From Owenia fusiformis (Eukaryota; Annelida; Polychaeta; Sabellida; Oweniidae), in assembly GCA_903813345.2 (NCBI GenBank), contig CAIIXF020000001.1, positions 57,245,885-57,305,884 on the forward strand: DNA of 60,000 nucleotides. Reading direction: 5' to 3'. Below the pieces are notes generated by a model that worked only from the letters and a program-made list of their open reading frames with translations, made no database searches and had not been told where the DNA came from. Positions 1-12,509 of this stretch are shown here, piece by piece (within the stretch, counting starts at the first letter, position 1; each line of letters starts with the position of its first letter). The position numbers and the translations under genes were made by a program.

Positions 1-1544
1 TGATCATTCTGTCAAGCCATGCAAATCATATTATCTGGAAATGTACTGTCACCACACATCAACGAAATAAGCATTTTATAACATTTCAAAACTAGGTAAA
101 GAAGTTATTTCATCTTATCTATAGTATGATGATTTATGCATGAGGATCGAATGACACCATGCTTAATGTCTTTTATCAGAATATCTGGCAAGTGAAAGAG
201 GGATTCTTCCTACATAAATAATGTCACGGTAACAGTGGCGCCATAATAGAACAAAAAATTGCTATTTCTCTATTAGATTGTTCTCTAACCCCATTTGTGG
301 TATAAGAAAAAAAACAATGCCTGATCTACTAGCAATTATGTAGCTTATAAATCAGTTGTTATCATTCAAAATAACTCCTAAATTGCTTTTGTTAAAGTGA
401 CATTGATGGATCGTCAAGTATATTCTGGTGCAATTAACTGGAAAATACAAACTCTTGAACAACTATAGAATTTACAGAATGTAATGTCCAATTGAATTAG
501 GAAACAAATGGCAATTATCAAAGAATAAAAAAGTATATTAACAGTTTTTACTGAAATGAAATGAAGCATTACATTATATGTCCTTTCATTTGTGTGCCAC
601 AGCTTAGATATATGGCATAGCAGTATAAGAAAGCCTGTCAGCTATGATGTATAACATTCAAATCAGGTGTTTAACTGGCAGGTGCATCTATTTTAGTTTT
701 TACTTTCATTTAATATAATATTATTAGTCTGTGCAAGTAATATTTACAGTTTTCTTGATTGTTGTTGGTGACAGCAGATATCTGCTTGTCCCATATCAAG
801 ATTCCAGTATAAAGTTTCCAGTAAACAATGGGATATAAACATTATATCTGCAGAGTTGGGATTACAACTTTATTCCATTCTTATCCCCATAAAAAAGTTA
901 TAATTCTCTCCAAGTTTGATTTTTCGATTTTGTGATACAATAAAATCACAGCAGAAACATTTTGACTTAAGGTCATAATACAACAGCATGTTCTGGAATC
1001 ATAAGCCAGGGATATGAAATATACTTTGAAACATGATTCATGGATGTGATATGTGTATGTAAAGTGTTTTATTCCTCAACTAATTTGAAAAATTTCAACA
1101 GAAATGATGAAAGCTTATTACTGCATATTTGGAATATCCATTGAACAACTGATGGATACATATCAAAGCATATTTGGAATATTCATTAAACAGAGAAGAG
1201 ATAAATCAAACAAGATTATTGATTTCAAAACGTCATAGATCCTGAACCGGAAATCGAAACTCAATTCTGATTTCAGATTTGGAATTCTGAGAAAATTTTG
1301 TAATTAACTGATACCAATTTCAATAGATTTGGAACACTTTGAAATTCACCCTTCTTTGAGAGACAAACTCAAGGTTGGTAAAATTTTCATCAAGCCATAG
1401 AGTGAGTGAAATGTTTGAAATACTTAGAGGAACTTGGAAATCACTGATCGTAAAAAAATATTGAAAGATATAACAGAAAATTTGTAAAAATGAAAAACTT
1501 GACCTAGATTTTGACCTTTGATCTAGATAAGCTAGACAACATGC
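1..1544. other. No gene seen
   Basis: AT-rich sequence with stops in all frames and no convincing splice-bounded open frame. No inverted-repeat element or tandem array was recognised. Confidence 0.5.
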
Positions 1545-2265
1545 AGCAACTCCAAAGCGTAGCAAATCCCATCGAACAGCCATGGCTGGCATTTTTACAA
1601 ACAAGGTAAATAGCAAAAATGGCAGCAATTTTTCAAAATGGCCACCTTCTAGTGTCATTAGTGTCAAAAGTGTCATTAGACAGTGTGCCATGCTTATAGT
1701 ATTCACATACCAAATATGGAAAAATCACTCCACTACTTTTAGAGTTATAGTAAAATACGTTAAAATGTTGGCCATTTTTCAAAATGGCCGCCTTCTACCA
1801 AAAGTGTCATTAGACAGTGTGCCATGCTTAAAGTATTCACATACCAAATATATCGCTCAACTACTTTTCGAGTTTTAGTAAAATACGTTAAAATGGCGGC
1901 CATTTTTCAAAATGGCTGTCTTCTACCAAAAGTGCCATGCCAAAAAATATGAACAAAATCGCTCCACTACTTTTCAAGTTACAGCAAAAATCGTAAAGAG
2001 TAAAGGCTGCCATATTTGAAGATGGCTGCCATGTGCTTCTTTAATATCTACATTTCTAGCTTTATTAATGTCCTATATAATTTTTTACATTTAAAACATA
2101 TTGCTATTACAGTTTTACATATTGCACCTAAATTACTGTAAAATCGGCACTAAAATGGCCACCATTTTTAAATAAATGAGCGACCATTTTGAAAATCAGC
2201 TTTCGAGCAGAACTTATACTCCCATAGGGTATATGTGTACAAAATATGCACAAAATCAGCCCAAC

Positions 2266-2331
<66 letters not shown>

Positions 2332-2420
2332 TGGACAGACGGATGGACGAACAGACGGACGGACTGACGGATGGATGGAGGCGTTCCCTATATCCCTCTG
2401 AACTTCGTTCCATGGGATAA
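1545..2420 (+). mobile_element. Nonautonomous element with internal subrepeats, copy 1
   Basis: The element starts near the shared sequence CCAAAGCGTAGC and carries ATCCCATCGAAC near its left end. A worn reverse complement (GTTCCATGGGAT) lies at the right end, 2407-2418. The interior repeats a unit of roughly 100-155 bp built on 'AAAATGGCGGCCATTTTTCAAAATGG', given here only as a pattern of CCAT/ATGG palindromes, and on 'CACTACTTTTCGAG'. A CAGA tetranucleotide run sits near the right end. Copies 2 (12.5 kb) and 3 (57 kb, reversed) share this order. No transposase was seen. The superfamily is not assigned. Confidence 0.75.
2266..2333. repeat. (CAGA)n microsatellite
   Basis: About 17 tandem CAGA/GACA units. 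They lie in the same place in the host element as the CGGA run of copy 2 at 13,589-13,666. The Ser/Val/Cys-rich and Thr/Asp/Arg-rich open frames across it are translation of the repeat, not genes. Confidence 0.95.
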
Positions 2421-3283
2421 AAATTTGACCTAATTTCTGAGTAGACCAGTCACATACCCTAACTGACGATATAATTAGATTTATCCAAAGTCTTCCAGTT
2501 ACTGAGAAAACGTGGGTCAAGAAGAAGAAGAAAAATTCAGGCAATCTTGAGTCTAATAAGCACTGAACAGCTCAGGAGGTCATGATGAAACAAGCTCCCC
2601 ATCTCAAAAGTTCTGGTATACGAAGGAGCAGTGTCAAGTCATTTTTATTCTTAATTTAAATATAAATATCTGTATATTTGTATCATACTGACTTGAAATT
2701 AGTGCTATAACATATGGATAACTAAGGCTTAAAATTACTGCTTTTTAAAACAGAAGAAATCTTTCATTATTGTTCATCATAAGGTATCCCAGAGGATATT
2801 CCATTAACAGCATAAATTCTAATTCATAATGCTGACCACATCAACCTTTCATGTATTTAAGGAGTAATCTTCCCAATCAGACATAAATCATCCATCCAGT
2901 GTTCACAAATTAAGCCATCCAGATATGTCAGCTCAATCATGAACTAAATAGCAACCTAAATGACTGGAATGCTAATCATCTCTTTTATCGTATGTCCCAT
3001 CCCAAATAACATAAAATGGAATCCAAGCATGTAAAAGTCTAATATATCACAGTTGAAATGTCACAAATGAACCTGTAAGTTATCAATATTACTTTTTGTC
3101 AAGTCTCTGTGCACAACTGTTTATTTGAGAAAGGTAGAGGTCCTAAAGGGTAAGAATGATGTAATCTGTTCTCATGTGATATACAGCTGAAAAGGTCAAC
3201 ATGTCAGAAATAAACAAGCTGTTGACACACGCTTGGTTACTTTGTAATTTCATCACTAGGAGGCCAGACTTAACAGTAGAATT
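2421..3283. other. No gene seen
   Basis: AT-rich, no open frame with coding character and no recognised repeat. Confidence 0.5.
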
Positions 3284-3527
3284 CAGGCCTGTCAACTGTC
3301 CCGCAGTTTGCCTATTTGTTACGCCATTTTTGAGTGACGGAATATTTCACACAAATAGGCATTTTTTCTGATGATTGTCAAGGAAAAATATTTCCGTAGA
3401 AGGACATCAAAAAAACGAATGCTGAAAAATAAAAATAAAACAATGGCAAAAAACCAATGCAGTTTATTTTCATGTGTATTGCGTATATGTCACACATTTG
3501 CTTAGAATTCTTTTGTTGACAGGCCTG
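3284..3527. mobile_element. MITE, CAGGCCTG family, copy a
   Basis: Ends are CAGGCCTGTCAAC and GTTGACAGGCCTG, a 13-bp perfect terminal inverted repeat. The flanks (agaatt / agaata) suggest a 5-6 bp target duplication. The left interior (CTGTCCCGCA.TTTGC) is shared with the copies at 7,082 and 24,635. There is no coding capacity. Confidence 0.85.
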
Positions 3528-4364
3528 AGAATAAGACATATAGAACATATCATATTGAAATACATAATTATGTTTTAATATTTCTGTCCTCACAAAAAGG
3601 ATTCTTTTGGCATAAAATATAGTAGCTTGTAGTCTCAGTTTTATACAATGAAATTTCATATTTCTTTATCTAAAATCTTAAATAACTTTAGAAAGTATTA
3701 TGTATATAGTATATAGAGTTGGCAAAAACTGTATCCTTTGTGTCCAATTCTTTCTTAACCTCTTGATTCTCTCTTTCTCAATTTGGATATTAAGAAATAG
3801 CTATTGTTTGGAGATTATTTTTGTTTTATAGCCTATTGTATCAATAACATTTGTATGGCTGGTTTAGAATAAGATGTATTCTGGATCCCTTGGGTGACAA
3901 TATAAAGTTAAACCAGCCCTATCCTGCTATTCCCACTAGGAGGAATCAGATCAACCTGTATAAAACCATTCAGTACCCTGAGTACTAATAGGGATTGCTC
4001 TAGCTCAACAGTCAACTATACATATACTTGTACTGTATATCATTAGAATCTCATGTACATGTATATATGTGAATATACAATCTAATTAGCTGAGTAGTGT
4101 TAACCTGATATGACTCGAAAGTCAACTCCTCTATACATGATTATACATTATTCAAGATTCAAGCTTATTGTACATGGCATTTAATTAATAATGTATATAG
4201 TACTAATCAATAATATATATTTAATGACAGAATATTGTACTTGTATATACTATTTTCAAATCAACATTAAGTTCATAATATTGGTGTTTCTACCAGAAGA
4301 AGTGAGTAGCTCCCATAATTCTTTCATATTCTATCGTATTCGGGGATTCCCCATTACATCATCT
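3528..4364. other. No gene seen
   Basis: AT-rich intergenic or intronic DNA. Short open frames lack splice or homology support. Confidence 0.45.
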
Positions 4365-4371
4365 CCAGCAT

Positions 4372-4447
4372 CATCACCAATCAAATTGCAGGATGTGATC
4401 ACGTGAACAATCATGAGCACATGCTCTCTCAGTGCTGCGCATGCGCA
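4372..4447. promoter_or_regulatory. Cluster of promoter-like motifs (CCAAT, E-box, NRF1)
   Basis: Within about 75 bp are a CCAAT motif (near 4377), a palindromic E-box CACGTG (4400-4405) and a perfect palindromic NRF1-type site TGCGCATGCGCA (4436-4447). NRF1 and E-box sites are typical of animal housekeeping promoters. No gene start was recognised next to it, so this could be a promoter of an unseen transcript or chance. Confidence 0.35.
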
Positions 4448-5757
4448 AAGTTAAATTTGAAAATGTGGGAATGGCGTTAACATCAGTTCAACATCATTAT
4501 TTCAAACCTACGGTAATACTATTGAAGTTACTCGATCCATACTTGTAGAGAATACTCATAAAACTACAGTGAACATTTGGAGATCCATTTCAATGGCAAA
4601 TTGAGGCTTGTTTATAAAATTTGTTTTCGAACGTGCCAATATGATAGGCCGTCTTTGGGAAATCTCCCCCCCCCCTGTGTTTCCACCTTGCATTTTAAAA
4701 CATTCATACATAGCAGTTAGGTTAATAGAAAAGTATTTAATTCTGATATATCAGTGGAAGGTAACAGAAGGTACCCTTTATCTATTTTTGGTATACTCAT
4801 CGATCTAAATGCAAAAACTGCAAAGTTTGGGTCCCCTCCTCGGGGAAGGACAATTCTTTTACTTCATATTATGTAATGAAATTTGAAAGACATGAGAAAT
4901 CAATTCATCCTATGTACCGTGATAATAATGAGTGACAAAAGTACTTCCTACATGAGGGGGGAGGTGTAAACTACACACATACTGGATATTGTTATATCCT
5001 GCTGAATGCAATTAACACAGATATCAATGCTAGCTCTCTTCCTAACTCAGGTTTAATATCTTGCATCCTTGTAAATTTGATTACTTAGCTTAAAACAAAG
5101 CACCAGACGATGTCCATTTAATTTGGAGGAATTATTAAACCCTTGGGTACTTCCTCAAAAGAGTTATTTCGACCTTATTTTAGCTATGAAAGTTTGGCTT
5201 TGTTCAAATAATGAAGAATTCTATTATATTCTAAACTGCTAAATCTTAATCCAAGAGGTTTTCTTAGCTTATACTTTCAGATAAAGGTTTTAAAAGTTTT
5301 TTTTATTAAAATCTAAAATCATGACAGAGATAATTATCTTATAGTTCAAGCTTAAATTCAAAATGGTGATCAAAAGTTTGAACAGGATTATATGCTTGAA
5401 GCTAAATCTTTCCCCAAGATCTTTCGTAATGCAATTGTCCAACTTTAAAAACTGATGTGTTTTGTATCCTCAAATGGGTAATGTAAAAATGTAAACAAAT
5501 GTATAATCTACCATAACAATAGAAAAGGGACACATAGAAACTGTGGTGACAATGTCCATTTTTTAATCAAATTGTTGACCTATGAATTATACAAGTATAT
5601 TATACTGAAAACCAACAACAAGTGATCTCTGTGGCATATCATTCTAAATAAATCCCATAAAGTTGAGTCTGACAGTTGAATTTTTCATAATTCCTCAATA
5701 AGCTTAAAACATATTAATTACATAATTAAGTAAACAATTATTTTAGTCTGTACTCAC
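4448..5757. other. No gene seen
   Basis: AT-rich sequence with a short C run at about 4667. Nothing else recognised. Confidence 0.45.
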
Positions 5758-6463
5758 AAAGTCGAGGAATGAAAGTTGTATTTTTCACTATTGTCCAATA
5801 ACAAGAGTAATTCCATGTATGCCGTTCCATTTATTTCTTGACTCCATGTAAGGACAGAATGGATGTAATCCAAACTAATGTCTCACACATACTTCCCTGT
5901 AATAGAATAGAAACGCAAAATTACATGGTCAATTAGGCCTAAAAATAATGATGTCTTTTACACCAAAGATATAAATCTAGATATAAGCAAGACAAAATTA
6001 ATCACAAAATATCAAATTAGAGCAAAATAGCCATTCGCTGATTAAAACCAAATAATGTAATTAGATACTGAAAGTGTCATTAAAACTTACTAAATCTATT
6101 TACCTTAATGCTGCAATAAGAACATTGAGTTCAGTTAGCTATCCGTGTGATTAACTTCAGTCAAACTAGAATTTGTGATATAACATGTTGCAATTGAACG
6201 AGCCTCTTTGTGATATTGATTTAAGCCTGCCGCAGTCATTGAATGTCGTGGAGATTAGTCTATGGATTCAACCTGGGAGATGATCTGTCAGTTTTCCCTT
6301 TCTCTAAAGTAGATCCTCTGTCCATCTGATGATCCCTAAAACGATAGATTGGGAATGACGGAATAAACAATATCAAGTTTTATGTTGAATTCAGAATTAC
6401 AGTTAATCATCACCTTCTAAGGCAGCCTATATTTCAAAATAAGTTAATGAATCTTCTATTACC
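5758..6463 (-). ncRNA. Possible noncoding or UTR exons on minus strand
   Basis: Reading the minus strand, splice-like signals appear in a workable order. There is a donor after 6463 (CAAAG|GTAATA), an acceptor before 6335 (TTTTAG|GGATC) with donor after 6104 (ATTAAG|GTAAAT), and an acceptor before 5896 (TATTACAG|GG) with donor after 5758 (TTT|GTGAGT). All three frames of the proposed exons contain stops, so this would be a leader or a long noncoding RNA. An AATAAA lies at 5835-5830. Chance splice motifs cannot be excluded. Confidence 0.2.
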
Positions 6464-7081
6464 TTTGTCAGTGTCTGGGTGAATCCTGGTAATACTGGCT
6501 TTGAATCAATCCCTATTCCCTCGCTTGTCAAAGTAACGCTGACTGCTGCAAAGCTTTTTCCTAGAGTACTGAGCCGAGGAACTGACTTATATTCACCACT
6601 GTGAGAGGATGAGTTTCCTCATTGCTTTTTGAGGAAATATGAATTAAGTATGCAACGTTTCAAGTCTAGTGGCTTGCTACGCTTGCTGGTATTTAATTGC
6701 CGCTGTATTATTCCTAGTAAAATCACTTCTGCTTAATGATTGATTATATTCGCAGTGGTCAATGAGGTTTTTGATTTTATGATCATATTTCAATGACATA
6801 ACTTGAGAAAGCTAGCTTTTTTCACTCCCACTTCAAGCAAGACTAACATGCAAATCTGATATTCCTTCACTTTATATTCCTCTAATTGGTAAGAAGATGT
6901 GAAAGACAAGATAATAAGAAGCTCCTCCAGGACAAAATCTTTACATATGTTAGACTTGACATTGAGCATCATCAGTTGGTTAATGTACATATTTACTGCA
7001 ATTTATTTCACTGAATTAACTTGAACAAAATAAACCCTTGCAAACACTTCTATTATAGGAGAGACTGTCTTCAATAATACA
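6464..7081. other. No gene seen
   Basis: No recognised gene or repeat. Confidence 0.45.
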
Positions 7082-7435
7082 CAGGCCTGTCAACTGTCCC
7101 GCAATTTGCATATTTGTCACGCATTTGCTGAAGAATTTGAAGTCACGCCATTTTACCTGGTAATTGTCAAGCAAAAATATTTCTGTAGAAAAATTTCTAA
7201 AAAGTTCGTCTACACAGCAAAAATACAAACGCATTTCGTTCGGACTTTCCACGCGAATTACGTATATGTCACGCATTCTGTTCGAAATTTTGGCAAGATG
7301 TAATAAAATTTAAACCAATGTGTTCAAAATTTGGATCAAGGTGTTCAGATTTGGACCAAGGTGTCCACATTTTGAGGGGAGGTGTTCAACATTTCCAAGT
7401 CACTCATGTTAGGTGTTCCCAAGTTGACAGGCCTG
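7082..7435. mobile_element. MITE, CAGGCCTG family, copy b
   Basis: CAGGCCTGTCAAC at the left end and GTTGACAGGCCTG at the right end. Both flanks read AATACA, which looks like a 6-bp target duplication. The interior has stepped repeats of 'GTGTTCAAAATTTGGA' and 'GTGTTCAGATTTGGACC'. It is closely related to the copy at 24,635-25,084. Confidence 0.88.
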
Positions 7436-7717
7436 AATACATAGCACAAGTGGTCAAAATTGGTACAGAATATAGCAAGAAAAAGAAAACATCTAAGAGT
7501 ACACCAAACAAACCCCAACAACCCCAAACCATAGAGCATTTCATTCATATTGAAGTCATCACATTGAAGAATAAATTTTAAATTGATAGCCAATACTTAA
7601 AACATAAAAAATAGTTGTAGACAGACAGACAAATACAGTCTCCATAAGTGTATCAACATCATCACCAAATCTGGCATCATAATCAATAAAACACAATATT
7701 TAAGAAATGTAGACTGA

Positions 7718-7862
7718 AGAGCAGGGCTATTAGTTTCGAATACACCCAGCAGGATCTAGGCACAAACGTTTTCTGTACCCCGGACGACCGAAGGGAGTGA
7801 GGTATTCGAAAGCTTTTGTGCCTAGACCTAAGGGGTGTATTCAAAACTAGTAGCCCTGCTCT
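7718..7862. mobile_element. Foldback MITE, AGAGCAGGGCTA ends
   Basis: A nearly complete palindrome with arms of about 50 bp. The left arm begins AGAGCAGGGCTATTAGTTT and the right arm ends in its complement ending GTAGCCCTGCTCT. Both arms carry the GAATACACCC and CTAGGCACAAA blocks. The RNA would form a long hairpin. No protein is encoded. Confidence 0.8.
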
Positions 7863-10800
7863 GAGGTCTATATTACGATTCGAACATGAAAACTCACCAG
7901 AATATTGCAAAATAGTCAATTTCGATGTTCATTTCCACTTTTTTCATTTCTACTTCTGGTTGAGCGTTTGGCTGTTCCAATTTGTTTACTTACCTCCTGA
8001 CCCCGACTTAAGCTTTTTATTGACATTTCAGCCTATTTTATTAGTTTCACGCATATCTGGTACATTGATAATTATTGAAATTATTGAGATTACAGTTTAC
8101 AAATGCTCCAACAGAAAATTTTGGCTCCGGACAATTTCTCCCTGCCATTTTGAATTTTGCAGACAAGAGGGGGATGCGATAAGAACGAAACGGCAGAAAC
8201 TGACCAATGAGTGCACTGAATGAAACACTTAGTAGAGAGCCGGGGATTTGATCTCGAATATAACCCAGCTGAAGCATTGACTTTGTTCACAGTTTATAGA
8301 AGGCGTGAATACAGTCATGTTCGAATTCACAATAGTCATCGGCATATTAACATATGAATGGACCCAAATATATAGCTTTTATCTTATGTAAAGCAGTATC
8401 ATAAAATTTTATTCCTAATATTTGGCACCACCATTAATATGACCTGGAAATTTTTCATATAATTGGTAAAGGTTTTCATATAGATTTAATTTACAAATTG
8501 GGGTATCCATGACCAAACAGTATACCATTTGCATTTGTTTGACTTAGCTTTTTAAAAGATAGCATCATCTATAAATTCAAGAGATACTAAACTCACCAAG
8601 TCTAACAAAGCTTGTCATCACCAGAAGGACAATTTTCGTTACATCATTGTTGACCAAATTAAAACATTATTGAAACATGTTTCTGTCTGCTCATTGATTG
8701 GTTGAGGAAATGTCAGCATGACAGGTTTTATGACCTGGGCTGTGATGGTAAACGGCAATGGGGATGGAACTGATGAACCATGAAATTGCTGAACTGTAAA
8801 ATTGTTTAAACTATTTAGAAATTGGTGGAAAATGGCTGTGATTGTGGCAGTGGGGGGGAACTGCTGAACTGGAAAATTTAACTTATCTCTGCCCTCGGGG
8901 AACAAATAGTAGGGGGAGATATTTCTATAAAACTTTAACTTGACATATTTTAATAAATCAAATGGGTTAAGACTGATATGTAACAAGACCAAACAGCCAT
9001 TATTCCATGGCATATCTCATATGGATTGGTGATAAGGGATGGGGAGAAATGGGTACAGTTTAGAAATTAGGTTAGTTGTGATTTATTGGTTGAAAATTGG
9101 CTATGACTTATATGTCATGTTGTAAATGAAACAATAGGATCAAAGTTATACAAGTAGTATTGATGATTGATTTTGTTTCTTTCTTATCTTTTCTCCAGTA
9201 CAATAGTAATTAAATAATTGTCATCAGTACTAAAATTATGATGGATTTGGGACTGGTAATTTATCAATGTATTCTTTGTAACTGCCCGTGCTTACTGATT
9301 TGTGTGCTTTGAAATTGGGCTAATATTCTAGACATGATTTAGAGGGGTTTCAGCAACTGTTTTACAAATGTTATCATTGATGTCTTCTCATCCAAGGCAA
9401 ATATAAACATAGAGTTCAGGTCAATAGAATGAGCCATGCAGAATTATTAAAGTAAAAACAACAAAGAAAGCTACATAGAGTTAAAGTCAATTGAGCAAGC
9501 CACAAAGGGTTTAGGTCAATAAAAAGAGAGTTAAGTCAATAGAGTTAATAGAGTTTGCATGCCTTCAAATGTAAAATCTATGAAGAACAATTGTTTTCAA
9601 TGTCAATTACAGCATGTCATTTGGTTAGGTGAATGTGAGTTTACGCACGATTTACAATAGACAAGTCACTGAATCAATAAAGTATAAATATAATGCACAA
9701 TTGTCACATCATAAGAGAAAGACTTTAAATACAGTTATCTAAATTTCAAAGACAAATTATCTTTTTTTAGTATATGTAACCTTGGGAGGAATAAATGTTT
9801 AGTGCTCTTTAAGCCAGGCTTTCAACAAAAAAAAGGTTGAAAATGTTAGTTTTATATATTGTATATGACTACTACTGGTTAGACGATAGTTGGTAAAATG
9901 ACAATTTTTTCATACTAACATCAGGGAAAAGTGAAATAAGACATAATACGACAAATAAAAATATCTTTCTATGAAGTATGGGTGTTGGTAATTTCATTCT
10001 ATTGTTTATCTTGACAGAATCCAATAAATATTGCCTCACATTGTAATTAACTGCAACAATTCATAATCTCAAACGATATAATTCCAATAATGTTTTCTAC
10101 ATACACTATGAAAGTAACATCCCTATTGAGTCTATTGACGGATTCACATATTAGACAGTATATAATTGCTCCTTATTATATAGTTGATGGGTGTGGTTCT
10201 TTTCCCGAAATCCCCCAATACGCCACCTGAATACCACTGGCTTTTAAAAAGGCAGAAACAAATAAAACAGGGGTGACAAAATTGCAAGCAACTGAGCTTG
10301 CGATGTATCATTAACCATGACATAGACATTTTATTTTTTCTCTAAAGATTTATGAAATTTTATAAAATTATAGAATTACATTCAGTGGAAATTTGCTAAT
10401 TCTAAAAATTAAATTTGTATTCACTTTACAAAAAAATAAACAAAAAACATATAAATAAACGTCCTCAAGTTTTCTTGAAATAAAATATGAACTTATTAAT
10501 ATGAATTCAGGGATTTTTATGAAACAAATATGATAAGAAAATATATCAGACAAATGAATTTTGGAATTTTAAAGACAAGTTTGTTACAGGGTAGATTATG
10601 CCATGTTTTAATATTAGATACCATCAACAAAGATCAGAGTAACCTTTAATTCCATGAATTGGTCTATACATGTTTTGTAATCATGCAACATTTGGACATA
10701 ATGAGATTACACTGGTTTATGGATTAATGATATCATAAGCATAGTTCACGACTGAGGGGGTGATCTACACCCAAGGGCGTATTAATCCTATATTAGATTA

Positions 10801-12018
10801 TATCTATGCTTTCAAGGAACCCTATTATCTTTAATATAAGTAATTTCAGAGATGTTTTAAGCACTCTTTATTCATTATTGAAAACAGAATTAGAATAAAA
10901 GATTGATTCTTCATTATAAGATCAAGTTTGGTGTTTCTTCAAGTAAGTTATTGAATAAAACCAGTGAATCTTTCTGTGCCTCCAAACACATACGTGACAA
11001 TATCTCATTGTCAAACATTGGTCTCCATGGGCTACACAAATTTTTATTTTCACCCTTAACCCAATCTTACACCAGAAACATGTAGTCAATACAAAAGAAA
11101 TCAATTTTTCCTAAAATTGGATCAGGACCATTTACCTTTCATAAAGAGTAAGTGTGGGGTTTAACTTAGATAAACCATTTGTATTGGGTCTCAGGAGAAT
11201 TAATAGTAAAATACAGTAAAACCTATATACCCAAATACACATTTCTTATCTGAACACCTCCCATTCACTCACAATGAAACCTTTAAATGTAGCAAATCCA
11301 AACACTTTTAGCTGGTACAAGTGGTGTTCGGATTAAACAGGTTTAACTAAACTGGAATTGATTTTGTCAATTTCTGATTTGTGACATTTGTATATATTCC
11401 TATAAGTTGTACTTTGAATGTACTTATCCATGTAAGGTCATAAAACCAATGTTATTACCAATCATTCTGTATATTGAGTTACTGCAAATTGAAACTTCCA
11501 TCAATAATAATTAATGTCCCAATTGAGAGAATGCAAGTACCTGTTGAGGTTCTCTTAAACTGGGCATCAATTTCCATCAAATTATTCTTGACAAAGTTAT
11601 GAATGTCAGAGTATCACTTATAATTTCATTTCTCAGAACCAGACACATTGTAACATAATTATGAATCCAATAAATCAATGTATTTTCTCTTATTCAATAT
11701 TTGTAAAATCCCTTCTATCATTTTGTGGCCATTTAATCCTAGGTTTAATTATTTCTTAGGCAATTAAACATGTGTAATAGGCAGTAACATTTTTAGAATT
11801 ATGATGGTACATGCAAGTGGCCAGCTGTGGGTTATTCTGTCCATTGAGTTGAGACACTGTCATGATGACAGTTTCAGGGGTCTCTCATATGTATTGTATA
11901 TATGATATTGCACAGGGGCGTAACCATCAACATTTGGTGAGGCAGATCTTCAGCCAAGATGTTTAGAAAATGAGCAATTCATGGTTCCCCCTCAACCTCT
12001 TTTGAGATATGAATTAAA
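7863..12018. other. No gene seen
   Basis: About 4 kb of AT-rich DNA. The 135-residue open frame at 7816-8223 begins inside the foldback element and has no recognisable domain. No spliced gene model could be built. Confidence 0.4.
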
Positions 12019-12125
12019 CAAGAACAGTTTAATATCACTGAAATCTCACAATAACTGTTTAATATCAGTGCATTCTAACAATAACGGTTTAATATCATTG
12101 GATTATCCTGCACTTAGTTTACTAA
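12019..12125. repeat. 30-bp minisatellite, block 1
   Basis: Repeats of a 30-bp unit of the form AATATCACTG GATTCTAACA ATAACAGTTT. The same unit recurs at 12,405-12,498 and 13,713-13,880, which suggests one array split by later insertions. Confidence 0.8.
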
Positions 12126-12251
12126 ATTATCGTGACGATATCGTGACGATATACTCCGCTTGTTGATTTCCCGCCAAATTGAACTATTTCACATGAAATT
12201 TAATTTTCAATTATATTTTATGTTTAGTAAAAAGTGTAGGATAATAAGAAC

Positions 12252-12385
12252 ATCCTATGATTTTTTCAGAATATCATTTTAATCTACTCGGTGATATTCA
12301 TATTTGCACTCATTTGCTTCTCTCTCTCGTGCAGATATCAACATCACCTCGTAGATAAAAATGATATTCCTCAAAATCATAGGAT
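12252..12385. mobile_element. MITE, ATCCTATGATTTT ends, copy 1
   Basis: The inverted ends ATCCTATGATTTT (12,252) and AAAATCATAGGAT (12,373-12,385) enclose about 110 bp. ATGATATT/AATATCAT blocks continue the pairing inwards. A second copy with the same ends is at 21,749-21,890. Confidence 0.7.
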
Positions 12386-12404
12386 ATCCTATAATTCTAG
12401 GAAT

Positions 12405-12498
12405 AATAATTCAATTTCACTTGGTTTTAACAATAACATTTTAATATCAATGTACATTCTGACAATAACAGTTTAGTATCACTGTATTCTAACAATAA
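12405..12498. repeat. 30-bp minisatellite, block 2
   Basis: Same 30-bp unit as block 1 (AATATCA.TG..TTCT.ACAATAAC). It is interrupted on its right by the element at 12,510. Confidence 0.75.
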
Positions 12499-12509
12499 CC
12501 AGAACAACG

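Noticed and set aside
2128-2544. Open frame rich in Ser/Val/Cys/Leu repeats on the minus strand
   Set aside because: It is translation of the CAGA microsatellite and element flanks.
7816-8223. 135-residue open frame
   Set aside because: It starts inside a foldback element, has no recognisable domain and no splice or start context.
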